From NCBI GenBank assembly GCA_023484185.1, contig JAMDBC010000009.1, positions 1-7,521 on the forward strand: a stretch of 7,521 bases of DNA. The letters are read 5' to 3'. This DNA is from Chloroflexota bacterium (GTDB lineage Bacteria; Chloroflexota; Anaerolineae; Anaerolineales; Villigracilaceae). A program made the position numbers and the translations under genes. Shown piece by piece: positions 1 through 6,296 of this stretch. The notes beneath the pieces are model-generated. The model saw nothing but the letters and a program-made list of their open reading frames with translations. It was not told where the DNA came from and did not search any database. Position 1 is the first letter of the stretch. The number at the start of each line of letters is the position of its first letter.

Positions 1-256
1 GTAATTCTTGATGATCTTCCTGGGTTGGACGTGCCAGCAATCCGCCGTGGATCGCAGGGTGCAAAGTTTTGACGCGTCCGCCAAGAATTTCCGGGGATTT
101 GGTGTAATCCGCCACTTCCATCACCGGCAACCCATCATTGCGGAGCAGTTTGGCCGTACCGCCCGAGGCGATCAAAGTCCAGCCAAGTGCGACAAGACCG
201 CTCGCGAAATCAATGATCCCGGTTTTATCATGAACAGAGAGAATGGCATTTGGCAT
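1..256 (-). CDS. purH: IMP cyclohydrolase (N-terminal MGS-like domain of PurH), 3' end cut by window edge
   Basis: The first 85 residues of an IMP cyclohydrolase, the enzyme that closes FAICAR to IMP in the last step of the pathway. Visible PurH N-terminal motifs are SVHDKTG (residues 7-13), [10 protein letters not shown] (29-38), a DYT..PEIL segment (50-58) and [18 protein letters not shown] (59-76), which carries the conserved Lys63 and His66 region of the active site. The start ATG (254-256) shares its A with the TGA stop of purN (TGATG), and a GGAG sits 6 nt upstream, so the start is well supported. Because a complete AICAR transformylase is encoded two genes upstream, I infer that this gene codes only for the cyclohydrolase domain (roughly 200 residues). 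The gene leaves the window, so a full two-domain PurH cannot be excluded. The family call is secure; the 'split' call is an inference. Confidence 0.92.
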   Translation of the reverse strand, partial: MPNAILSVHDKTGIIDFASGLVALGWTLIASGGTAKLLRNDGLPVMEVADYTKSPEILGGRVKTLHPAIHGGLLARPTQEDHQEL

Positions 257-266
257 CAGGGGCTCC
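254..266 (-). promoter_or_regulatory. Translational coupling site (TGATG overlap plus Shine-Dalgarno) between purN and the cyclohydrolase gene
   Basis: On the minus strand the purN stop TGA (258-256) and the next ATG (256-254) share one base. A GGAG (266-263) lies 6 nt before the ATG, inside the purN coding end. This is the classic arrangement for re-initiation by ribosomes finishing purN, and suggests near-equal output of the two proteins. Coupling itself is inferred from the layout. Confidence 0.75.
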
Positions 267-867
267 GATGGAGAGTATTCTGTGAAATTACTTTTTTGAG
301 CGTGCTTACCAGAAGGCGGTGTTCGGTTTGGTGAATGGTGCGTTCGAGTGTTTCCAATGTTTCTTCTTTGAGGATAGCAACAATCTCGGTGCCTAATACC
401 GGTCCATTGTCTATGCCTTCGTCTGGAACCAGGTGGACCATGACTCCTGTGTGATCAATTTCGCCCCGCTGGAAAGCATCAAAGGCGCGCTGGATGGCAT
501 GCGTGCCAGGGAACATTCCCGGCAAGGCGGGATGCAAATTGATGACGCGGTTTGGAAAAACAGATAGAAAGTCGTTGGAGAGAAGGTGCATCCAACCTGC
601 CAGGATGATGTAGTCGGGTCGTTTTGTACTTATGCAACCTGCCAGTCGAACATCGTATTCGCCGCGCGTTTCTTTTTTCTCTTTAGCAAGGTAAATAGCT
701 TCAATGCCGGCATTGCGCGCCCGCGTCAGACCGTAGGCATCGTCTTTATTCGATATGACGACCTCAACAGTTGCAGCAAGCTCCCCAGCCGCGCATGCAT
801 CCAGAATAGCTTGCAGGTTGGAGCCATTGCCGGAGATGAGGACCACAAGACGAGCCGGAGCAGACAT
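256..867 (-). CDS. purN: Phosphoribosylglycinamide formyltransferase (GAR transformylase, PurN)
   Basis: Transfers the formyl group of 10-formyl-THF to GAR, giving FGAR, the third step of IMP synthesis; cytosolic. The 203 residues match the family length. Motifs in order: phosphate-binding [12 protein letters not shown] (residues 10-21), VISNK (37-41), AGW (90-92), the catalytic block [17 protein letters not shown] (109-125) with Asn110 and His112 as general catalytic residues, and [14 protein letters not shown] (144-157) with Asp149 at the place of the E. coli catalytic Asp144. The LHPALPG..GTHAI wording and the early AYGLTRA (44-50) recall fungal Ade8 more than E. coli PurN (from memory). 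The start lies 17 nt after the stop of the AICAR transformylase gene. No convincing Shine-Dalgarno is visible in that gap, so translation probably depends on the upstream gene. Its stop overlaps the next start. Confidence 0.97.
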   Translation of the reverse strand: MSAPARLVVLISGNGSNLQAILDACAAGELAATVEVVISNKDDAYGLTRARNAGIEAIYLAKEKKETRGEYDVRLAGCISTKRPDYIILAGWMHLLSNDFLSVFPNRVINLHPALPGMFPGTHAIQRAFDAFQRGEIDHTGVMVHLVPDEGIDNGPVLGTEIVAILKEETLETLERTIHQTEHRLLVSTLKKVISQNTLHRSP

Positions 868-884
868 AAATGATCGGCAAAGAG

Positions 885-2060
885 TTAATGATGGAAGAGG
901 CGCACGCCACTGAAAATCATCGTCATGCCATATTCGTTGGCGGCTTGGATAACGTCCTCGTCGCGCAGGGAGCCGCCTGGTTCAAGAACATATTTCACGC
1001 CGCTCTGGCTGGAACGGTCAATGCTGTCTCGGAAAGGGAAGAATGCGTCGGAGCCAAGGGTGACGCCATCCAATTTGGAGAGCCAGTCACGTTTTTCCCC
1101 GAGAGTCAGTTGAGTAGGAGTGCTTGTGAAGAGTTGGGGCCAGCCACTTTTTTCGTTGGGAGTCACATCTTCGTGTAAGAACTGGTCGATGACATTATCG
1201 CGGTCAGGACGTTTGATGCCGGGCTTGAAAGGCAAATTCAATACGGATGGATGCTGGCGCAGGTGCCATAAATCCGCCTTTTGGCCTGCCAGGCGGACGC
1301 AATGGATCCGCGACTGCTGGCCTGCCCCCACGCCGATAGTCTGACCATCCAGGACAAAACATACTGAGTTGGATTGTGTGTACTTTAGGGTGATCCAGGC
1401 GAGGGTGAGATCGCGAATGGCAGCAGGGGAAAGATCGCGGCGCTCAGTAACAACGTTGGCGAAATCAGCTTGAGCCACCGGACGATCGTGACGGCGTTGT
1501 TCAAAAGTGATACCGAAGACATCCCGAGTTTCTATGGGAGGCGGTTCATAAGATGGGTCAACTTGCACAATGGCATATTTGCCCTGTTTCTTCTTTTTGA
1601 GTACCTCAGGTGCTCCGGGGTCGTAACCTGGCGCGATGACCCCATCGGAAACTTCGCGGGCAATGAGTTTTGCGGTAGGGACGTCTACGGGTTCAGAAAG
1701 CGCAATGAAATCTCCAAAGGAGCACAGCCGGTCTGCGCCACGGGCACGGGCATAAGCTGTGGCGAGTGGCGAGAGTTCGAGGTCCTCAACAAGATAACTT
1801 TTCTTGAGTGTGTCTGAAAGCGGCGCCGCAACTGCGGTTCCGGCGGGGCTGGCATGCTTGAAGGATGCCGCCGCAGGGAGATGCAGGGCTGCCCCAAGTT
1901 CCTTGACCAGTTGCCAGGCGTTGAGCGCATCAAGCAGATTAATGTAGCCCGGCGATCCCCCAAGGACGGCGAGGGGCAGGTCAGCGTTATTTTTCATGAA
2001 GACGCGGGCTGGCGCCTGTTGGGGGTTGATTCCATAACGGAGCGAGAGAGATGAGGGCAT
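885..2060 (-). CDS. Stand-alone AICAR transformylase (C-terminal domain of PurH as a separate gene)
   Basis: Formylates AICAR to FAICAR with 10-formyl-THF, the ninth step of the pathway. The protein is 391 residues and begins directly at the transformylase domain (LRYGINPQQ, residues 7-15); there is no cyclohydrolase domain before it. Conserved motifs: SPGYINLLDALNAWQLV (36-52), SFKHASPAG (66-74) with the catalytic Lys68-His69 pair, AYARARGADR (102-111), SFGDFIALS (114-122), REVSDGVIAPGY (135-146), KYTQSNSV (226-233), GAGQQSRIHC (245-254), SDAFFPFRD (337-345) and the terminal RLFHH (387-391). Length and wording follow the C-terminal domain of human ATIC closely, including the same last residues (from memory). 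The ATG is preceded by AGGA overlapping the purD-purM stop, 6 nt upstream, and the gap to that gene is 8 nt. It is a proper gene, not a fragment left by a frameshift. Usually named purH; I give no symbol because the cyclohydrolase part is separate. Confidence 0.95.
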   Translation of the reverse strand: MPSSLSLRYGINPQQAPARVFMKNNADLPLAVLGGSPGYINLLDALNAWQLVKELGAALHLPAAASFKHASPAGTAVAAPLSDTLKKSYLVEDLELSPLATAYARARGADRLCSFGDFIALSEPVDVPTAKLIAREVSDGVIAPGYDPGAPEVLKKKKQGKYAIVQVDPSYEPPPIETRDVFGITFEQRRHDRPVAQADFANVVTERRDLSPAAIRDLTLAWITLKYTQSNSVCFVLDGQTIGVGAGQQSRIHCVRLAGQKADLWHLRQHPSVLNLPFKPGIKRPDRDNVIDQFLHEDVTPNEKSGWPQLFTSTPTQLTLGEKRDWLSKLDGVTLGSDAFFPFRDSIDRSSQSGVKYVLEPGGSLRDEDVIQAANEYGMTMIFSGVRLFHH

Positions 2061-2066
2061 GAGTTT

Positions 2067-2070
2067 TCCT
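2067..2070 (-). promoter_or_regulatory. Shine-Dalgarno (AGGA) for the AICAR transformylase gene, overlapping the purD-purM stop
   Basis: Minus-strand AGGA at 2070-2067 begins inside the TAG stop of the fusion gene (2071-2069) and lies 6 nt before the ATG at 2060. It fixes the start of the transformylase at the beginning of its conserved domain, which supports a gene encoded without a cyclohydrolase domain. Confidence 0.65.
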
Positions 2071-4354
2071 ATTCCAAAGTTTGCAGAATTTCCTGTTTTG
2101 CGAACAAAACCTTTCGCTCCCCCTCGATTAGCTCACCAATGATGAACGTCGGTTCGGAGATGCTTTCCTGAAACTCAGCCGCGTAAGATTTGTCTACAAT
2201 GGCAATTATTCCGATGCCCAAATTGAAGACGCGGAACATTTCGCCGGAGAGGACCTTCCCTTTCTGCTGAATGAGATTCCATAACGGCGGTACGGGCCAT
2301 GAGCCGGGATCGATGATCGCGTCAAGTTTCTCTGGCAATACGCGCGGAATGTTTTCTACAAATCCCCCGCCAGTTATATGCGCGAGGGCCTTAACGGTGG
2401 GAAGCAGTGGATAGAGCGTGGATAAATAGGAGCGATGCGGCGCAAGAAGAGCGTCTGCCAGTGAGCAGCCAAGTTCTGGGTAAATCGTATCAAGGGATGT
2501 GTCAGTAAACGCTCTGCGGATAAGTGAGTAGCCATTAGTGTGCGGTCCGCTGGACGTTAGGCCAATCAACACGTCGCCTGCCTGGATATTTTGGCGTGGC
2601 AATATGGCTTCCCGTTCAACAACACCGATGATGGTTCCTGCCACATCAAATTCGTTAGCGCAGTAGACACCTGGCATTTCTGCCGTCTCGCCGCCGAGGA
2701 GCGCCATGCCAGCTTCTTTGCAGGCTTCGGCTATGCCTTCCACCACTTCGGCCGCTTGTTCCGCATCAAGTTTCGATGTTGCGAAGTAGTCCATAAAGAA
2801 GAGCGGACGTCCACCCTGCACCAGAATGTCATTGACACAATGGTTGACGATGTCGTGACCAATGCCGCGGTAGCGGCCGGCCGCGGCCGCAAGCTTTACT
2901 TTTGTGCCTACGCCGTCTGTCGACGCGACCAGTACAGGGGATCTCATCATCTTCAAAAAGGAGGCGTCATAGAGCCCGCCAAACGAACCGATCCCAGCCA
3001 ACACAGCAGCGTCATGGGTGGATTGGACGGCGCTTTTCATCAGGCCCACGGCGCGGTTGCCGGCGTCAATTGAAACGCCGGATTCAGTATAGGCCGATTG
3101 CAAAGCGCGTTGGCCAATATCGCGACGATATTGCATGCCGTCAAACGAGATTTTATTGATGTTGGCGTAAACCTGTTTCGCAGCAGTATCGAGTTTGTTG
3201 GCCCAGGCGGTCAGCCCAAGGATCCGCCCACCGCTCGTCACGATTCCTTTACCGTCGAATTTCGTCCCGGCATGGAAACAAGTCATCCCTTCTGGCAGCG
3301 CATTCAATGTCACGGCTTCACCTCTTTCGGCCTTTTTGGGATAACCTTTCCCTGCCAACACTACGCAGATGGACGCGCTATTTGTCCAACGAACATCAAG
3401 GTCCCTTAGCGTGCCGCCAACGCAGGTTTCGGCGATCTCGAGCAAATCCGTTTCCAGGAGTGGAAGTATTGCCTGGGTCTCTGGGTCTCCAAAGCGGCAG
3501 TTAAATTCCAGGACACGAAGTCCGCTGGATGTCAGGATAAGACCCGCAAACAGCACGCCAACAAATGGGTTTCCCTCTTCGCGCATTCCCTGAATGGCGG
3601 GTTTTAGGATAGTTTCAGCTGCCTCATTCATCAAACCCGGAGTAAAGAACGGAGCCGGCGCATATGCACCCATGCCGCCTGTATTCGGCCCGCAATCGCC
3701 ATCCAGTAAACGTTTATGATCCTGTGCCGCAGGCATCGGAACGACGGTCTGGCCGTCGGTGAACGCCATCAAAGAGACTTCCTCTCCAATGAGACGCTCC
3801 TCAATAAGGATTTCACTCCCCGCAGCACCAAAGGTTTTGTTGAGTAGTATTGCTTCGAGGGTGGCTTTGCCTTCGTCAAACGATTCCGGCAAGATTACAC
3901 CTTTACCTGCTGCGAGACCTGAAGCCTTGATCACGATCGGGCTATCCACTTTTTTAAGATGGGTTAGGGCGTCCTCAAACTGGGCGAACGCCGCATAACG
4001 CGCGGTGGGGATTTGATGCCGTGCCATAAAATTTTTAGCGAATACTTTGGATGCCTCGATCTGCGCCGCGGCTCGCTTTGGCCCAAAACAACGGACTCCT
4101 GCCGCCCATAACGAATCGGCTAACCCCGCGGCGAGCGGCCCTTCGGGCCCGACTAGCACCAAGTCGATATTCTTCTCTTTGCAAAATTGAATGACTGCAG
4201 CATGGTCATTCGAATTCAAATCAAGATTTTCGCCACAGGCCATAGTCCCGGCGTTGCCCGGCGCGATATAAAGCCTGGACAATCTCGGCGACTGCATCGC
4301 CTTCCAAGCCATGGCATGCTCTCGCCCGCCCGAACCTATGATCAAAGCATTCAT
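2069..4354 (-). CDS. purD-purM: Fused GAR synthetase-AIR synthetase (PurD-PurM)
   Basis: One 761-residue reading frame with two enzymes. Residues 1 to about 418 are GAR synthetase (PurD, ATP-grasp): IGSGGREHA (6-14), VGPEGPLAAGL (68-78), VIKASGLAAGKGV (141-153), AAQDHKRLLDGD (209-220), GPNTGGMGAY (222-231) and LEFNCRFGDPETQ (282-294), with the metal and ATP ligands of the family. Residues from about 420 to 761 are AIR synthetase (PurM): TESGVSIDAGN (423-433), ASTDGVGTKVKLA (477-489), VNDILVQGG (507-515), FFMDYFATSKL (519-529), LLGGETAEMPG (552-562), SSGPHTNGYSLIR (601-613) and ITGGGFVENIPRVLP (660-674). The linker is almost absent: YRRDIGQRAL of PurD runs into PurM within a few residues (junction near base 3100), and no start codon or Shine-Dalgarno suggests a separate purM. 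The order matches the yeast Ade5,7 and animal GARS-AIRS proteins. The start lies 7 nt after the purF stop with no clear Shine-Dalgarno, so coupling to purF is likely. Both domains look complete. Confidence 0.97.
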   Translation of the reverse strand: MNALIIGSGGREHAMAWKAMQSPRLSRLYIAPGNAGTMACGENLDLNSNDHAAVIQFCKEKNIDLVLVGPEGPLAAGLADSLWAAGVRCFGPKRAAAQIEASKVFAKNFMARHQIPTARYAAFAQFEDALTHLKKVDSPIVIKASGLAAGKGVILPESFDEGKATLEAILLNKTFGAAGSEILIEERLIGEEVSLMAFTDGQTVVPMPAAQDHKRLLDGDCGPNTGGMGAYAPAPFFTPGLMNEAAETILKPAIQGMREEGNPFVGVLFAGLILTSSGLRVLEFNCRFGDPETQAILPLLETDLLEIAETCVGGTLRDLDVRWTNSASICVVLAGKGYPKKAERGEAVTLNALPEGMTCFHAGTKFDGKGIVTSGGRILGLTAWANKLDTAAKQVYANINKISFDGMQYRRDIGQRALQSAYTESGVSIDAGNRAVGLMKSAVQSTHDAAVLAGIGSFGGLYDASFLKMMRSPVLVASTDGVGTKVKLAAAAGRYRGIGHDIVNHCVNDILVQGGRPLFFMDYFATSKLDAEQAAEVVEGIAEACKEAGMALLGGETAEMPGVYCANEFDVAGTIIGVVEREAILPRQNIQAGDVLIGLTSSGPHTNGYSLIRRAFTDTSLDTIYPELGCSLADALLAPHRSYLSTLYPLLPTVKALAHITGGGFVENIPRVLPEKLDAIIDPGSWPVPPLWNLIQQKGKVLSGEMFRVFNLGIGIIAIVDKSYAAEFQESISEPTFIIGELIEGERKVLFAKQEILQTLE

Positions 4355-4361
4355 CTAGACG

Positions 4362-5783
4362 CTATTTCAGGCTTTGCTCAAAGCCTGTCTTGATGCTTTC
4401 AACGTTCACGGGAATTGGATACATTCCAGTGAAACACGCCTGGCAGTACCCTCTGCTGCGTCCTACCGCGCGCATCATACCTTCCAGTGAAAGGTAAGTC
4501 AGCGAATCGGCATTCACGATGCTTCGGATTTCCTCCACGCTGTGCTTGTAAGCGATCAGATCTTCGTGGCGACCCATGTCTACGCCCATGAAACATGGAT
4601 GCATGATCGGTGGGCAGGTGATGGCCACATGCACTTCTTTTGCCCCTGCGTCGCGCAGTAATTTGATTATGGGTCCCATTGTGTTCCCGCGAACTATGCT
4701 GTCGTCGATTAGCAGAATGCGCCGATTTAACACATTCTCATTAATAACATTCAGTTTCATTCCCACGCTGCGCTTGCGCAGCAAATCGGTCGGCTGGATG
4801 AATGTCCGCCCGACAAAACGATTTTTGACAAAGCCATCGTTATAGGGAATTCGACTCGCCCGCGAAAATCCAATCGCCGCAGGGACGGACGTGTCTGGAA
4901 CAGGGATGACTACATCTGCATCCACGTTCACTTCATGCGCCAGTTCTTCACCTAATCGTTGGCGTACATGATGAACACTCTGTCCATCCCAAACATTGTC
5001 GGGCCGCGAAAAGTAAATGTTCTCGAATACACAACGGGCCAGCGGTTGATGTGGGGGCAGCGCCTGGAAAACGGCAAGCGCGTGATCGGATAGAGTCACC
5101 ACCTCGCCAGGTTTCACCTCACGGATTGCCTCGCATCCCAGCATATGCAATGCCCCGGTTTCCGACGCGGCGGCATGGCCGCCTCCGGGCAATACTCCTA
5201 CGCACAAAGGGCGGAACCCCCACGGGTCTCGTACCGCATATACACAATCGCGCGTCAGAATAACCAGTGAATAGGCGCCTACCCATTCCTTCATGCAGGA
5301 TTGAATACGGTCACTCCAAGTCGTCCCTTTGGCGCGCGCCAACATCATCGTCATGACCTCCGTATCAGACGAAGACGACAACCCAATCCCATCTTCCAGG
5401 ATGTCCTGACGTAATTCGGCTGAGTTCACCAGATTGCCGTTGTGCCCAAGCGCCAGCGGTCCATGCATGGTCTCAACCATGAACGGCTGTGCATTTCGCG
5501 CCGAGGGTGAGCCGGTAGTCGAATAGCGTGTGTGCCCGATGGCGTAATGCCCTTTCAAACCATCCAGGGTGTGCGGGCCGAATACTTGTGAGATAAGACC
5601 CACATTTTTGTAAATAGACATGGTCCGCCCATCGGACACAGCGATCCCAGCGGCTTCCTGCCCGCGATGCTGGAGCGCGAACAACCCGAAGAACGCCATG
5701 CGGGCCACATCTTCATTCGGGGCAAATACCCCAACTACGCCGCACTCCTCGCTCGGATGATCTTCATCTGGTTGGAGCATCAT
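4362..5783 (-). CDS. purF: Amidophosphoribosyltransferase, Fe-S/propeptide type (PurF)
   Basis: Commits PRPP to purines by making 5-phosphoribosylamine with ammonia from glutamine. The 473 residues begin with a short propeptide (1-13, ending SEE) before the nucleophile Cys14, which is expected to become the mature N-terminus by self-cleavage. Glutaminase (Ntn) motifs: LQHRGQEAAGI (37-47), GHTRYSTTG (83-91), GHNGNLVN (113-120) and SSSDTE (137-142). Phosphoribosyltransferase motifs: NRFVGRTFIQP (321-331) and the PRPP loop LLIDDSIVRGNT (357-368). Four cysteines at the 4Fe-4S ligand positions of the B. subtilis-type enzyme are present: Cys251 (RCVFENIYFSRP), Cys397 (PCFMG), Cys447 and Cys450 (YCQAC). 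The PRPP loop continues as NTMGPIIKLL, closer to animal PPAT than to the TTSRRIV of B. subtilis (from memory). GAGG lies 3 nt before the first ATG and 6 nt before a second in-frame ATG, so translation may start at codon 2; the mature protein would be the same. Confidence 0.97.
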   Translation of the reverse strand: MMLQPDEDHPSEECGVVGVFAPNEDVARMAFFGLFALQHRGQEAAGIAVSDGRTMSIYKNVGLISQVFGPHTLDGLKGHYAIGHTRYSTTGSPSARNAQPFMVETMHGPLALGHNGNLVNSAELRQDILEDGIGLSSSSDTEVMTMMLARAKGTTWSDRIQSCMKEWVGAYSLVILTRDCVYAVRDPWGFRPLCVGVLPGGGHAAASETGALHMLGCEAIREVKPGEVVTLSDHALAVFQALPPHQPLARCVFENIYFSRPDNVWDGQSVHHVRQRLGEELAHEVNVDADVVIPVPDTSVPAAIGFSRASRIPYNDGFVKNRFVGRTFIQPTDLLRKRSVGMKLNVINENVLNRRILLIDDSIVRGNTMGPIIKLLRDAGAKEVHVAITCPPIMHPCFMGVDMGRHEDLIAYKHSVEEIRSIVNADSLTYLSLEGMMRAVGRSRGYCQACFTGMYPIPVNVESIKTGFEQSLK

Positions 5784-5786
5784 TTT

Positions 5787-5790
5787 CCTC
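5787..5790 (-). promoter_or_regulatory. Shine-Dalgarno (GAGG) for purF
   Basis: Minus-strand GAGG at 5790-5787 in the 30-nt purE-purF gap, the widest gap in the window. It is 3 nt from the first ATG (5783) and 6 nt from the adjacent second ATG (5780), so the second is the better-spaced start. The gap shows no hairpin or operator that I can recognise. Confidence 0.6.
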
Positions 5791-5813
5791 TTGGCTCAAT
5801 CCTGGGTTTACGA

Positions 5814-6293
5814 TCAGGAAAGTTTTGCGTCATCATCGATTGTTTTTTCCTGAGCTCGCTTCTGATTTGCCATGACCTCATCCCGCACTTCCGCATTCAC
5901 CAGCCCCAAAATTTTTGCCGCCAGCAGCGCCGCATTGGCTGGCTCCAGAATGACTGCCGGGGCGATGCCCGAAGGCATTCGCAGCGATGAAAAGATGTCT
6001 ATGCGGTCCAAGAGATCAGAGCTCGGCGGGCACGCAATGACGGGTGCGCTCACTGCACCATCCGCAAAACCGCTCAAGGCGTTACTGCGGCCGGCGACGG
6101 TGATGTAAACCTTGGGGCGCGGGTCTGCTTCGTAGTTGCGCAAAATTGCCAGTGTATGTTCGGCGGTCTTATGCGCTGACCCAATTCGCATGACGGTCTC
6201 GAGCCTGAATTGATGGCAGGCCTGTGCGATTTTCGTAGAATGTTCCAAGTCGGCTTTGGAACCCATCAGAATGACAACCAAAGGTTTCAACAT
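5814..6293 (-). CDS. purE: Class II PurE (CO2-dependent AIR carboxylase)
   Basis: Converts AIR to CAIR. The 159 residues carry the PurE core: ILMGSKADLEHS (residues 8-19), GSAHKTAEHTL (38-48) with the conserved His41, and PVIACPP (84-90). The motifs that separate classes point to class II: AGRSNAL (67-73) stands where class I has AG.AAHLPGM, the SAH motif is followed by Lys42 rather than Arg, the CPP at 88-90 and SSLRMPSG (102-109) match the CAIR-forming domain of animal PAICS. Class II enzymes use AIR and CO2 directly and need no PurK; none is seen here. The C-terminus is a charged tail (about 134-159). The start lies 3 nt after the purC stop, with GGAG 11 nt upstream inside purC. The class call is by motif only; function as a carboxylase is inferred from it. 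Confidence 0.93.
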   Translation of the reverse strand: MLKPLVVILMGSKADLEHSTKIAQACHQFRLETVMRIGSAHKTAEHTLAILRNYEADPRPKVYITVAGRSNALSGFADGAVSAPVIACPPSSDLLDRIDIFSSLRMPSGIAPAVILEPANAALLAAKILGLVNAEVRDEVMANQKRAQEKTIDDDAKLS

Positions 6294-6296
6294 CGA

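Noticed and set aside
256..2060. A frameshift or assembly break as the reason PurH is in two pieces.
   Set aside because: The transformylase has its own start, Shine-Dalgarno and a normal terminal RLFHH, and the cyclohydrolase domain lies downstream rather than upstream with an intact purN between. A simple frameshift cannot produce this order.
2591..3073. A 160-codon open frame on the plus strand.
   Set aside because: Antisense to the AIRS part of purD-purM; no recognisable family, and the opposite strand is clearly coding.
5784..5813. A possible internal promoter, operator or attenuator in the widest gap (purE-purF).
   Set aside because: At 30 nt it shows only a Shine-Dalgarno; there are no -10/-35 elements, PurR-like box or stem-loop followed by a T run.
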